The translations under genes were made by a program, and so were the position numbers. A DNA stretch of 64,000 bases from Hymenobacter sp. H14-R3 (GTDB taxonomy: Bacteria; Bacteroidota; Bacteroidia; Cytophagales; Hymenobacteraceae): positions 1-64,000 of the forward strand of contig NZ_JASITD010000004.1 in the NCBI RefSeq assembly GCF_030063445.1, read 5' to 3'. Shown piece by piece: positions 8,496-17,856 of this stretch. Position 1 is the stretch's first letter; the number at the start of each line of letters is the position of its first letter. The notes under the pieces were generated by a model. That model saw only the letters and a program-made list of their open reading frames with translations, had not been told where the DNA came from and did not search any database.

Positions 8496-10508
8496 CTACG
8501 CGCCGGTTTTGCGGAAATAGGCGGCCAGCTGCTCGCCATCGAGCAGCACTACAGTGGGGCGGCCGTCGGGGGTATAGTTGGGCACCTGGCAGCCGAAGAG
8601 CTTGTCTACCAAGGCGTTGAGTTCTACATCGGGCAGGCGGGGCAAGCTGGTGGCCTGGGCCACGCGCCGGGCCAGGGCGCGGGTCAGCGCCTCGCGCCGG
8701 TCGAGGCGCAGCGGGGCGGCCCCGCTCCGAAACTGCTCAATGAGGCCTTCGAGCAGCTCCTGCTCGCCCTGGGCGGGCAGGTCGGCGGGCACGGCCTCAA
8801 TGGCAATGGTGAGCGGCCCAAACTCGGCAAAGCGGAAGCCCAGCAGGTGCAGCGTGGGCGTAAGCTCGCCCAGCACGGCGTAGTCGGCGGGCGAAAACGT
8901 GAGCGGCCGCGGAAACAGCAGCGCCTGCGAGTGCCCACCGCCGCCCCGCTCCTGCCCCGCCGCATACTGCTCATACAGAATGCGTTCGCGGGCCGCCTCC
9001 TGGTCAATCAGCATCAGCCCCGACTTCACGGGCAGCAGCACGTAGCGGTTCAGCACCTGCGTGGCGCGGGGCGTGCCCTGGTTGGGGGGCCGCCCCGCAC
9101 TGACGGCGCTCGGCCCAGCGGGGGCGGCTGCGGGGCGCGGGCCCTCGGGCGGCGCGGGGTGGGTGAAGGGCAGTTCGGGCAAGGGCGCGGTAGGCGGCTC
9201 TACCACGAAGGCGGGCGCGGTGGGCGCGGCCTCCTCGCCGGGCGGGCGCACGGGCTGGCCCAGCTCGCGGTAAAAGGCTTCGAGGTCGCGCTTGGCCTGC
9301 TCGGTGGGGCGCGGCGGGGCCTGGCGGTCGTCGGTGGGCTTGCGGCCCCGCGCGGCGGCCGATACGGAGTCGGCCAGCGCATCGGGATTGAAGTGCACGG
9401 CGCGGGTGGGCGCGGGCAGCGAGGCGCTTTCGCCAAACGAGTTTTTGCCCGCCGAGGTGCGCAGCGGTCGGATGGGCGCAAAGTTCACGTCGCCCTCAAA
9501 ATCGAGCGACGGCGTGAGGCTGTGCAGGCCCAGCGCCTGCCGCACGGCCGCCCGCACCACGGCGTACACTGTTTTCTCGTCCTCAAATTTTATCTCCGTC
9601 TTGGTGGGGTGCACGTTGATGTCGATGGCCTTTGGATCGAGCTCCAGAAACAGCACGTAGAACGGGTGCGTGTCGCGCGTCAGCAGGCCCTCGTAAGCCG
9701 CCAGCACGGCGTGGTTGAGGTAGGCCGAGCGGATAAAGCGGTTGTTGACGAAGAAAAACTGGTCGCCCCGGCTCTTCTTCGCTGACTCAGGCTTACCGAT
9801 GTAGCCCTTCACCGTAATGAAAGGCGTAACCTCTTCGCAGCCAGCCAACTGCTCCTTATAGTTATTGCCTAGTAGCGACACAATGCGCTGACTCAGCTTG
9901 CCGGCGGGCAGGCCAAATACCTCCAGGTCATTCTGGTACAAGGAGAAGGCAATCTGCGGATTGGCCAGCGCCACGTGCTGAAACTCATCCAAGATGTGGC
10001 GCATTTCTACCGCGTTGCTTTTCAAGAAGTTGCGCCGGGCGGGCACGTTGAAAAACAGGTTTTTGACGGCGATGCTCGTGCCGTCGGGGCAGGCCGTGGG
10101 GGCCTGGCTCGTCACCTGCGAGCCCTCCACGAGCAGCAGCGAGCCGGTTTCCTGGCCGCGCTGCTTGGTGCGGATTTCGACCTGCGCCACGGCCGCGATG
10201 CTGGCCAGCGCCTCGCCCCGGAAGCCCAGCGTGCGAATGCGAAACAGGTCCTCCGTCGAGCGTATTTTACTGGTAGCGTGGCGCTCCAGGCTCATGCGGG
10301 CGTCGGTGGGCGACATGCCGAGGCCGTCGTCTACTACCTGCACCAGCTGCTTACCAGCTTCTTTCACAATGAGTTGCACGCTGGTGGCCCCGGCGTCCAC
10401 GGCGTTTTCGAGCAGCTCTTTCACCACCGAGGCCGGGCGCTGCACCACCTCACCCGCCGCAATCTGGTTGGCGAGGTACTCGGGCAGAAGTTGGATGATG
10501 TCGGGCAT
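8496..10508 (-). CDS. mutL: DNA mismatch repair protein MutL
   Basis: 670 residues from the ATG at 10508 (MPDIIQLLPE); a longer frame to 10574 adds 22 residues that do not match the family. The N-terminal GHKL ATPase has E31 and N35 (KELLENAVDAGA), the DDGLGM loop and GFRGEALASI. The transducer domain ends around DINVHPTKTEIKF. A long Pro/Ala-rich linker (about 390-490) precedes the C-terminal dimerisation domain. In that domain the metal-binding endonuclease motif DQHAxxE reads DQEAARE (D502-E508), and the usual CPHGRP reads TPDGRP, so nicking activity is doubtful. MutL couples mismatch recognition by MutS to strand removal. Confidence 0.97.
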   Translation of the reverse strand: MPDIIQLLPEYLANQIAAGEVVQRPASVVKELLENAVDAGATSVQLIVKEAGKQLVQVVDDGLGMSPTDARMSLERHATSKIRSTEDLFRIRTLGFRGEALASIAAVAQVEIRTKQRGQETGSLLLVEGSQVTSQAPTACPDGTSIAVKNLFFNVPARRNFLKSNAVEMRHILDEFQHVALANPQIAFSLYQNDLEVFGLPAGKLSQRIVSLLGNNYKEQLAGCEEVTPFITVKGYIGKPESAKKSRGDQFFFVNNRFIRSAYLNHAVLAAYEGLLTRDTHPFYVLFLELDPKAIDINVHPTKTEIKFEDEKTVYAVVRAAVRQALGLHSLTPSLDFEGDVNFAPIRPLRTSAGKNSFGESASLPAPTRAVHFNPDALADSVSAAARGRKPTDDRQAPPRPTEQAKRDLEAFYRELGQPVRPPGEEAAPTAPAFVVEPPTAPLPELPFTHPAPPEGPRPAAAPAGPSAVSAGRPPNQGTPRATQVLNRYVLLPVKSGLMLIDQEAARERILYEQYAAGQERGGGGHSQALLFPRPLTFSPADYAVLGELTPTLHLLGFRFAEFGPLTIAIEAVPADLPAQGEQELLEGLIEQFRSGAAPLRLDRREALTRALARRVAQATSLPRLPDVELNALVDKLFGCQVPNYTPDGRPTVVLLDGEQLAAYFRKTGA

Positions 10509-10609
10509 AGGGGCGGGGGTGAGCCGGGGGCGGCACCGGTTTTTGGCCTTGGGTGGGCAATTAGTCAGTAGCACCGGCGTTTTGCGGCCGGGCCTACTGG
10601 CTTGGTGCC

Positions 10610-10617
10610 TACCTTTG
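10610..10617 (+). promoter_or_regulatory. candidate -7 box (TACCTTTG)
   Basis: Matches the Bacteroidota sigma-A -7 consensus TAnnTTTG in the divergent gap between mutL and the GH3 fusion gene. It faces the GH3 gene, leaving a leader of about 150 nt before the ATG at 10780. A clear -33 element is not seen at the right spacing. Confidence 0.4.
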
Positions 10618-10779
10618 CGGCCAATTTGGGCTAGCTGCCCGGCTTATTTTCGGCTGCCAAGCAAGGTTAGGTTCTCTAGGAACCGCCAAGGGCAGCCGGG
10701 GGTTCCGGCAGTGTTCACCGGCAAAAGTAGGCCGGCGGAACCGCCTTTTCTACCTCTTAAAACTTCCCGCCCTGGGCTG

Positions 10780-13776
10780 ATGCGCGTCGATTTCCGGTTT
10801 TTGTTTCTGGGGTTGCTGCTGGGAGTTGCCGGGTTGCTGCTGGGCTTTTCGGTGCCCCGCCCACCCCTGCCCGACCCGCTGCCCAATGGCCCCGCCGAGC
10901 AGCGGTGGGTCGATAGCGTTTTTACCGCCCTCACCCCCGACCAGCGCCTGGGCCAGTTCTTCATGGTGGCGGCCTACTCCAACCGCGAGAAGGCCCACGC
11001 CGACCGCATCGAGCGGCTGGTGCGCAACCAAGGAATCGGGGGCGTGATGTTTTTGCAGGGCGGCCCCAAGCGCCAGGTGCTGATGACCAATCGGTTGCAG
11101 GCCGCCGCCAAGGTGCCGCTGCTCATCGCCACCGACGCCGAGTGGGGCCTCGACATGCGCCTCGACTCGACCTCGCACTTCGCCAAGGAGATGACGATGG
11201 GCGCTATGGACGACGACCGGCTGGTGTACCAGATGGGCCGCGACCTGGCCCGCAAGCTGCGGGCGCTGGGCGTACACATCAACTTCGCGCCCGTTGTGGA
11301 TGTCAACTCCAACCCCGGCAACCCGGTGATTGGCAACCGCTCGTTTGGCGAAAACCAGGACCGCGTGGCGGCGCTGGGCGTACAGTACGTGCGGGGGTTG
11401 CAGGACCAACACGTGATTGCCGTAGCCAAGCACTTCCCTGGCCACGGCGACACCGATACCGACTCGCACGTGGCCCTGCCAGTTATTAATACCGACTTGG
11501 CGCGGCTCGAAAAAGTAGATTTGGTGCCTTTCCAAAAGGCGTTTGAGGCCGGGGCGCTGGGCGTGATGGTGGCCCACCTCTACATGCCGCTCTTCGACAC
11601 CACCAACGCCAAAACCACGACCCTCTCGAAGGCCCTGGTAACGGGCCTGCTGCAAGAGCGGATGGGCTTTAAGGGCCTGATATTCACCGATGCGCTGAAT
11701 ATGCGCAGCGTGAGCAAGCTCTACAAAGACGGCGAGTTGGACGCCATGGCACTGGCTGCTGGCAACGACGTGCTGCTGTTTTCGGAAGACGTGCCGGCCG
11801 CCCTCAACCGCATTAAAGAGGCCGTGACCGCGGGCAAGCTGCAACAAGCCGACCTCGATGCGCGGGTGAAAAAAATACTGCGCGCCAAGTACTGGGCTGG
11901 CCTCAACCACTACCAGCCCGCCAACGCCCTCACCCTGCGCGACAGCCTCAACCAGCCGGCGTCGCGGGTGTTGTCGCAAACCATTTTTGAGCACGCCGTA
12001 ACGGTGGTGAAGAACGAAGATAAGCTCCTCCCCTTCCAACGCCTTGACACGCTGCGTATTGCGGCCATCACTATCGGCACCCAGCCAGAAGGGCCCTACG
12101 CTACTATTTTCAACAAGTACCAGCCCGGCCCGGTGTATGCCGTGCCCGACCGCTACGCACCCGACTCCACGTTTGCCCGCATTCAGGCGCGCCTCGGCGA
12201 CGCTAACGTGGTGGTAGTGAGCCTGCACCAGATGAACAACACCCCCGGCCACAGCTATGGACTGGGCGATGGGGCGCTGAAATTCATCAAGAACCTGCAA
12301 GCTGACAAGCGCCGCAAAACGGTGGTGGTGGCCATGGGTAATGCCTACAGCCTCAAATACTTAGAGGGCGCCCGCACGCTGGTGTGTGGCTACGAGGACC
12401 ACTATGCCGCGCAAATTGTGGTGCCGCAAATATTGTTTGGCGCGCTGCCGGCCAAGGGCAAATTGCCCGTGACGGTATCGGAAACTATGAAGGTGGGCAC
12501 CGGCCTGGCCCTGCCCGATCTACGCCGCCTGCGCTACGCCGCCCCCGAGCGCGAGGGCCTCGACTCGAAAATAATGAGCCAGATTGACCACATTGCCCTC
12601 GAAAGCATTGTGACGGCCGCTACGCCTGGCTGCCAGGTGCTCATCGCCAAAAACGGCACCGTAGTATTTGACCAGAGCTACGGCTACGGCACCTACGACC
12701 AGAGCCAGCCCATCACGAATAGCACTTTATATGACCTGGCCTCAGTGACCAAAGTAGCTGGCACCTTGCAGGCCGTGATGTTTTTGAAGGACCAGGGCCG
12801 CCTCAACCTTGATGCAAAAGTGGCCACCTACCTGCCCGAAATGGCGCGCACCAACAAGCGCGACATGACCGTGCGCGACGTGCTGCTGCACCAGGCGGGC
12901 CTCAAGCCCGGCATCCCCACCTGGGAGCGCACCGTGGCCGGCGGCAACCTCAAGCCCGCTTATTATTCGAGCCAGCGCTCCGACGATTTCCCCAATGAAG
13001 TAGCGCCCGGCGAGTATTCCATCAAGGCCGCCGACGACTCAGTGTGGGCCTGGACGATGCGCTCGGGGCTGCTGCCCAAAGTACGCGGCAAGTACCCGGT
13101 GGAGTACTCCGACCTCAGCTTTATTATCATGAAGCGCCTGAGCGAGAAGATATTAGGCCAACCGCTAGCCGAGTTTCTGCCCAAGGAGTTTTACAAGCCG
13201 CTGGGCCTGGGCAGCATGACGTATAACCCGCTCACGCGCTTCCCCAAGAGTTGCATTGCGCCCACCGAAAAAGATACGTACTACCGCCGCGAGCAGCTGC
13301 AAGGCACCGTGCACGACCAAACGGCCGCGCTCGTGGGCGGCGTGGGCGGCCACGCTGGCCTCTTTGCCACTGCCAACGACCTGGCCGTGCTCATGCAGAT
13401 GAACCTGCAAAACGGCCGCTACGGCGGCAACACGTACTTCCAGAACTCGGTAGTGAGTGAGTTTTCGCGGCCCCAGGTGGCGGGCAACAAGCGCGGCCTG
13501 GGCTGGGACCGTGGCGACCCCAGCAAACCCGAGGGCCCCACCAGCCGCCTCGCGCCCGCCAGCACCTTCGGCCACACCGGCTTCACGGGCACCTGCGTGT
13601 GGCTCGACCCCGACAACCAGATTCTCTACGTCTTCCTCTCCAACCGCGTGTACCCCGACGCGGGCAACATCAAGTTGCGGACGTACAACATCCGCACCCG
13701 CATTCAGGAGGTGATTTACAAGGCCATGGCCCAGCACCGGACCAGCCAGGTAAGTAGCTCAGCCGGCGGGCAGTAG
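10780..13776 (+). CDS. GH3 beta-N-acetylhexosaminidase fused to a beta-lactamase-fold serine hydrolase
   Basis: 998 residues from the ATG at 10780, which starts a signal peptide or membrane anchor (MRVDFRFLFLGLLLG). The open frame extends farther upstream but over mutL and non-homologous sequence. The GH3 domain (about 40-600) has the NagZ-type KHFPGHGDTDTDSH motif (K217-H230) and the nucleophile Asp304 in FTDALNM. The second domain (about 610-990) is a class-C beta-lactamase/PBP fold with S655-x-x-K658 (SVTK), Y776-S-D778 and H932-T-G. GH3-serine hydrolase fusions are known in Bacteroidota. They are thought to trim GlcNAc and peptide-linked material from peptidoglycan in the periplasm. Substrate of the second domain is uncertain. 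Confidence 0.93.
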   Translation: MRVDFRFLFLGLLLGVAGLLLGFSVPRPPLPDPLPNGPAEQRWVDSVFTALTPDQRLGQFFMVAAYSNREKAHADRIERLVRNQGIGGVMFLQGGPKRQVLMTNRLQAAAKVPLLIATDAEWGLDMRLDSTSHFAKEMTMGAMDDDRLVYQMGRDLARKLRALGVHINFAPVVDVNSNPGNPVIGNRSFGENQDRVAALGVQYVRGLQDQHVIAVAKHFPGHGDTDTDSHVALPVINTDLARLEKVDLVPFQKAFEAGALGVMVAHLYMPLFDTTNAKTTTLSKALVTGLLQERMGFKGLIFTDALNMRSVSKLYKDGELDAMALAAGNDVLLFSEDVPAALNRIKEAVTAGKLQQADLDARVKKILRAKYWAGLNHYQPANALTLRDSLNQPASRVLSQTIFEHAVTVVKNEDKLLPFQRLDTLRIAAITIGTQPEGPYATIFNKYQPGPVYAVPDRYAPDSTFARIQARLGDANVVVVSLHQMNNTPGHSYGLGDGALKFIKNLQADKRRKTVVVAMGNAYSLKYLEGARTLVCGYEDHYAAQIVVPQILFGALPAKGKLPVTVSETMKVGTGLALPDLRRLRYAAPEREGLDSKIMSQIDHIALESIVTAATPGCQVLIAKNGTVVFDQSYGYGTYDQSQPITNSTLYDLASVTKVAGTLQAVMFLKDQGRLNLDAKVATYLPEMARTNKRDMTVRDVLLHQAGLKPGIPTWERTVAGGNLKPAYYSSQRSDDFPNEVAPGEYSIKAADDSVWAWTMRSGLLPKVRGKYPVEYSDLSFIIMKRLSEKILGQPLAEFLPKEFYKPLGLGSMTYNPLTRFPKSCIAPTEKDTYYRREQLQGTVHDQTAALVGGVGGHAGLFATANDLAVLMQMNLQNGRYGGNTYFQNSVVSEFSRPQVAGNKRGLGWDRGDPSKPEGPTSRLAPASTFGHTGFTGTCVWLDPDNQILYVFLSNRVYPDAGNIKLRTYNIRTRIQEVIYKAMAQHRTSQVSSSAGGQ

Positions 13777-13793
13777 CCCAAACCGCTCAGCCC

Positions 13794-14594
13794 CTACCGC
13801 ACAATCACGTCCAGCATCAGGTTGAAGCTAGTGTTGAAGGCCGTTTTCTGGGTTTCGCGCCAGTATTGGTACATCAGGCCCAGGTCGCAGTCGAGGTGGT
13901 GGCGCGGAATGTCCAGCGTGCGGCGGTAGTAAACTGAAAGCCGGTTTTCAGTGAGTTTATACGGGCTCCAGGACTGACCCGGGGCGCGGGTGGCGGCCGG
14001 GCCGTAGGCGTCGGTGGCCGTCAGCACTTCGTCGCTCAGAATGAGAAAGCGGTGGCCGGCCTGGTCGAGCGGGAAGCGGGCCGTTACCATGTCACGCAAG
14101 CGAAACTCGAAGGGCGTGGGCCAGCGCTCCTCAAAGCCGGGGGTGAAGTAGAAGCGGTAATCGGTGCGCAGGCTGTTGGTGAGCGCCACCCGGCCCAGCG
14201 TCCGGTCGTAATGCAGGCGGGCGTAGGGGCGCAGCTCGTCGCGGTAGTTATTAGGCTGCTCGGCCTCGTAGGGCGGCGCATCCTGGTAGGCGTCGCGCCG
14301 CCAGTAGCCGCCCGACAGGGAAACCCGCCAGTGCGGGCGCAGGCGGTACACAAAATCCTGGGTGAGCACAAACAGGCCCGTGCGCTTCACCGGGTTCAGG
14401 CTGCCGGTGGGGTCAGAATGGCGGCCCACCCCCATATCAGTTACCGACGACCAGCGGGTGCTCAGCTCCCTATCCAGGCCCAGCGCCACCCAGGTGGTGA
14501 GCTTGCCGCCCTGCGCCTCGGCCCCAATCTGGGCCTGGGCCGCCAGCGGAAGTACCGCGCCAGCCGCGGCTACCAGAAAGGTTTTTATCGTCAT
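13794..14594 (-). CDS. DUF2490-type outer-membrane beta-barrel protein
   Basis: 266 residues from the ATG at 14594, giving a clean signal peptide (MTIKTFLVAAAG...AQA-Q). A frame to 14621 adds 9 unlikely residues. The mature part alternates polar and hydrophobic residues with many aromatic strand ends (WRVSLSGGYWRR, ALTNSLRTDYRFYF, RLSVYYRRTLD). It keeps the Trp near the N-terminus of the mature protein and the N-x-L-R pattern of DUF2490. This points to a small outer-membrane barrel. Function is unknown. It is convergent with the GH3 fusion gene, whose stop is 18 bp away. Confidence 0.7.
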   Translation of the reverse strand: MTIKTFLVAAAGAVLPLAAQAQIGAEAQGGKLTTWVALGLDRELSTRWSSVTDMGVGRHSDPTGSLNPVKRTGLFVLTQDFVYRLRPHWRVSLSGGYWRRDAYQDAPPYEAEQPNNYRDELRPYARLHYDRTLGRVALTNSLRTDYRFYFTPGFEERWPTPFEFRLRDMVTARFPLDQAGHRFLILSDEVLTATDAYGPAATRAPGQSWSPYKLTENRLSVYYRRTLDIPRHHLDCDLGLMYQYWRETQKTAFNTSFNLMLDVIVR

Positions 14595-14772
14595 GCGCCC
14601 CAAAGCTCGCGCTACGCCCATAAAGGCTTGGTGAAGCGCCGACTAGCCTGTTCGCCAGTGGGTAATTGCACTTGCTACCGAGTTGCTTCCGCTCCGCAGG
14701 GTAGCGGCCTGGTTAGTGGGCTATTCCCGCCTGGCAACCTAACTACTTACTAAACATCTTTCTTACAAGTAG

Positions 14773-15534
14773 TTACTTAAGCTTCGCCACTGGCGTGGTG
14801 CTCGTCATAGTGCCCTCGGGCACGGTTTGCGCGGCCGTTACGTAGTCGAACCGGGAGGGCTTGTCGGCTTCGCTGCGGCCGGACGCCAGCAGGATTTGGC
14901 CGTGGCGGACGTACTCATTCCAGCGGCGGCGAAAGGCGGGCTCCGGGTCGGCGGCTTTGGGGAAGTAGGCCCACTCATCTACCAGGCCGGTGGCGCGGTT
15001 TACCAGCACTTGGTAGCGGTTATCGGGCGTTACGCCTACTTTGGTAAACGTCAGTTGCAGGCGGTCGGCGGGCGCGCCGTCCATCGTTTTGCCTTCGCCT
15101 AAGTACTTGAGCATCACGCCGGGGTCTTCCAGCTTGAAAGGCATCACCAGCCAGTAGGAATTGTTAATCCAGAGGGGCGTGAGCTTGTCAAGCGTTTCCT
15201 TACCGGCGGGCGTGGCCGACACGTCCTTGCCGCGGCTGTACACGTGGCCCTGCTTGGAGTTGAGGTTATAATTCGCCACCAGCGTATCCTTTTCCCAGTG
15301 AAAATCGCCGGTTTTCTTGTCCCAAATCTGGTACTGGCCTCCGAAGAAATCCCAGGCCAGGTAGCGGGTAGCATCCCAGCCCTCGCGGCCCCCCATCTCC
15401 TTCAGCACCCGGTCGGCAATGGCCACCGCCTTGGGGTCCGACGCCTTGTCGGGGCCCTTGTCTACGCACCCCAGCAACAAGCCGCTGGCGGCAGTGGCAA
15501 ACATAAATCCGGCTAAGCGAGGGGCGAGGCGCAT
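14773..15534 (-). CDS. putative lipoprotein, DUF6503-like
   Basis: 253 residues with a lipoprotein signal: lipobox LLLGC with Cys23 as the lipidation site and VDKGPDKA after it. The mature domain contains ADRVLKEMGGREGWDATRYLAWDFFGG and a run of antiparallel-strand-like sequence ending in RFDYVTAAQTVPEG. The start of such proteins (A-x-x-V/I-x-x-x-GG-x-x-x-W) is typical of LolA-like Bacteroidota lipoproteins annotated as DUF6503. That family assignment is from memory of the pattern and not certain. Membrane-anchored; function unknown. Confidence 0.65.
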   Translation of the reverse strand: MRLAPRLAGFMFATAASGLLLGCVDKGPDKASDPKAVAIADRVLKEMGGREGWDATRYLAWDFFGGQYQIWDKKTGDFHWEKDTLVANYNLNSKQGHVYSRGKDVSATPAGKETLDKLTPLWINNSYWLVMPFKLEDPGVMLKYLGEGKTMDGAPADRLQLTFTKVGVTPDNRYQVLVNRATGLVDEWAYFPKAADPEPAFRRRWNEYVRHGQILLASGRSEADKPSRFDYVTAAQTVPEGTMTSTTPVAKLK

Positions 15535-15726
15535 GGGAGTAGGAAAAATGCGCTGGCCGCGTGGGTTGCAGAAACAACTATGCTACCAGCCAGTGAATGA
15601 AGGGGTTGGTAAATGTAGCCTATTTTTCGTTTGCTGGTAGCGCAGTAGCCTAAACTCGACAGTTCGCGTCTCGTTGGCGCCGTGGCCCGCCCTATTGGCG
15701 CGGGGCCGCGCACCGCCAGGCTCACG
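15535..15726. other. intergenic, no gene seen
   Basis: 192 bases between the lipoprotein start and the stop of the M1 peptidase, both on the - strand. A GC-rich imperfect dyad (gttggcgccg...cggcgcggg type) is near 15675-15710. No promoter box of the TAnnTTTG type or coding signal was recognised. Confidence 0.3.
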
Positions 15727-17619
15727 CTACTGCGGAGCCGTCCACGCGTTGTCGGCCGGGTAGCTGTCGGGGGTGTAGGTGCTACCCAGCGTTACCTGCC
15801 GGATGGCGCGGCGGCCGGCTACGGGCACCGTAATGCGCTTGGCACCGTCCTTCCACACGGCGATAGTGCGGTGGATTTTTTCCTCGCTGCCGTTGTCAAA
15901 CGTCACCGTCAGGTCTACGGGCATGGGCTTGCTGCCTTTGGCCGTGACCACGATGGCGGCGGGGCCATCGGCGGGGCGCGCCACGCTCGTGATGGCCAGG
16001 TCGGGGTAGCCGCCCTCAAAAAACCAGCGCTGCCAGAACCAATCCAGGTTTTGGCCCGCCCCGGCGTTCATCGAGTAGAAGAAGTCGTAGGGCATGGGGT
16101 GCTTGCCATGCCAAGTCCCGATGTAGGTATGCAAGGCCTTGGTAAACAGTTCATCACCCAGCATATCCTTCACGTAGAGGTAGCCCAGGCCGGGCTTGGG
16201 ATACGAGTTGAGGAAGAACGGCGTGCCGGTTTGCTGGGTCGTGAGCGTCACGATGGGCAGGTCGTCCTCGGTGTCGGCGGCGCGGGCGTAGGGCACCATG
16301 CCGTAATCATCGACCAGGCCGGGCTGGATGAGGGGCGAGATAATCCACTCGCCGATGGTGGCCCAGCCTTCGTCCATCCAGGCGTATTTCGTCTCGTTGA
16401 TGCCCATGTAGAACGGGAACATCGTGTGAAATATCTCGTGGTCGGTGAGCGTGATGCTCTCCTCGCGGGTGTGGGTGGGGTTGTCGTTCACCATCATGGG
16501 GTACTCCATCTGGTCGAGGCCGTCGAACACCGTTTCGTGGCTGTACGGGTAGGGCCACTTGGGGAAGGTGTAGCTCATGGCCTCCACCGTTTTGCGCCCA
16601 AACTGCGCAACCTCCTCAAAATCATCATGTTTAGCATTATACACGGCATCGACGCGGGTGCGGCGCTTGGTGGCGCGGTCCACCACCAGGCTAGTCGATT
16701 CCCACACGTAGTGGTCGGCGGTGGCGAAGGCAAAGTCGGTTACGTCGCGGGCGTCGAAGTGCCAGGTGTTGTAGGCGTTGGGCGCGGTGGCGTCGTGCAG
16801 GCGCGCCTCAGCGCTGTCGATTATGCTGGTAATACCGTCCTTTTTCTCGGCCGTGCGCAGGCGGGCCAAGTACTTTTTGGTGAGCACTTTATCAGCATTA
16901 GTCAGCTCGCCGGTGGCCCATACCAGGAAATTGCGCGGCACCGTGATGTCGACCTCAAAGTGACAGAAGTCGTTGTAAAACTCGGGGCCGCCAGTGTAAG
17001 CAATTCGGTTCCAGCCATCTATGTCGTCGTACACGGCAATGCGCGGAAAGAAATACGCCACAAACGCGGCCCCCGGCGCTACCTCGCCCGTGCGCTGGTG
17101 CGAGCCCTTGTTGAGTACGTAGGAGTACGCTACCTCCACCTGCGCCGCCTGGTGCGCGCCGATGGCGCGACGCAGCGGCACTACCATGTTGGTGTTATCA
17201 ATAAGTAGTGAGCTGGGGTCAATAACCTGACCATTAATACTTAGTCGCTCAATCTTCACGCCATCGCTCAGGTCTTCAGCCGAAAACTTGCCCGAGCGGG
17301 GCGCCCCCTTTTGGTAGAGGTTGGGGTAGAGCTTGAACCAGAGTTGGCGTAGCGAATCGGGGCTGTTATTCTGGTACTTAATGTGCACCGTGCCGGCCAG
17401 CCGCCGCGTGGCGGGGTCGAAGTTGACCTTGATGGTATAGTCGGCGGTGTTTTGCCAGTACTTGGGGCCGGGCTGGCCGGTGGGCGAGCGGGTGCCTTTG
17501 TCGTAGGTCGCCCGCAGGTTGCGGGGCATGGGCAGGGCAGTCTGGGCCTGGCTGGCCGAATACGTGAGGGCCAGCAGAATCAGCAGCAGGCAACGAGAAA
17601 ACGTGGAGGTATTTTTCAA
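15727..17619 (-). CDS. exported M1-family metallopeptidase
   Basis: 630 residues starting at a TTG codon (17619), which is followed at once by a signal peptide (MKNTSTFSRCLLLILL...SQA-Q). No in-frame ATG gives one. The M1 zinc site is complete: H394-E395-x-x-H398 (HEIFH) and E417 in MDEGWA, 19 residues later. The substrate-binding GAMEN motif is replaced by GLDQMEYPMM, a common variant in this branch. An N-terminal beta-domain (about 40-260) and a C-terminal Ig-like part surround the catalytic domain. It likely removes N-terminal residues from peptides in the periplasm. It lies downstream of the M28 peptidase on the same strand but is separated from it by a long palindrome. Confidence 0.9.
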   Translation of the reverse strand: MKNTSTFSRCLLLILLALTYSASQAQTALPMPRNLRATYDKGTRSPTGQPGPKYWQNTADYTIKVNFDPATRRLAGTVHIKYQNNSPDSLRQLWFKLYPNLYQKGAPRSGKFSAEDLSDGVKIERLSINGQVIDPSSLLIDNTNMVVPLRRAIGAHQAAQVEVAYSYVLNKGSHQRTGEVAPGAAFVAYFFPRIAVYDDIDGWNRIAYTGGPEFYNDFCHFEVDITVPRNFLVWATGELTNADKVLTKKYLARLRTAEKKDGITSIIDSAEARLHDATAPNAYNTWHFDARDVTDFAFATADHYVWESTSLVVDRATKRRTRVDAVYNAKHDDFEEVAQFGRKTVEAMSYTFPKWPYPYSHETVFDGLDQMEYPMMVNDNPTHTREESITLTDHEIFHTMFPFYMGINETKYAWMDEGWATIGEWIISPLIQPGLVDDYGMVPYARAADTEDDLPIVTLTTQQTGTPFFLNSYPKPGLGYLYVKDMLGDELFTKALHTYIGTWHGKHPMPYDFFYSMNAGAGQNLDWFWQRWFFEGGYPDLAITSVARPADGPAAIVVTAKGSKPMPVDLTVTFDNGSEEKIHRTIAVWKDGAKRITVPVAGRRAIRQVTLGSTYTPDSYPADNAWTAPQ

Positions 17620-17702
17620 AAAGAAAAACTAAAATGTAGCGTTGGTGAAGCCGGAAGGCAATTTTTGACGAAAACCGTCCGGCCAGGCTACAGACGCGAA
17701 AA

Positions 17703-17726
17703 GCCGGCTTGCCGCTGCAAGCCGGC
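17703..17726. terminator. short perfect hairpin
   Basis: 10-bp perfect stem with a 4-nt loop (arms 17703-17712 and 17717-17726) between the M28 stop and the M1 start. It could terminate M28 transcription before the M1 gene. No T-run follows, so this is a weak call. Confidence 0.4.
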
Positions 17727-17746
17727 CCACAAAAATAGGCAGGTAA

Positions 17747-17852
17747 GTAGCGTAAGCTTTCGCTTGCGAGTGAGCACAGCGAGCAGGCGGGGCCGGACGA
17801 ACCTAGTGCCAGATACTCGCTACGCTCGCTCGCAAGCGAAAGCTTACGCTAC
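17747..17852. repeat. long inverted repeat after the M28 peptidase gene
   Basis: Arms 17747-17775 and 17824-17852 pair over 29 bp with one mismatch around a 48-nt centre. The arms contain AGCTT cores flanked by GTAGCGTAAG. The element begins 4 bp after the M28 stop codon and is similar in layout to the palindrome at 22572-22664, which also carries AAGCTTT in its arms. Confidence 0.8.
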
Positions 17853-17856
17853 TGCT

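Noticed and set aside
9994..10779. Upstream extension of the GH3 gene by 262 codons
   Set aside because: It runs over mutL and the divergent gap; a signal peptide starts at 10780 and the GH3 domain begins after it.
10750..12300. 516-codon open frame antisense to the GH3 fusion gene
   Set aside because: It is a frame opened by the high G+C third positions of the real gene; it has no family features and overlaps a gene with complete catalytic motifs.
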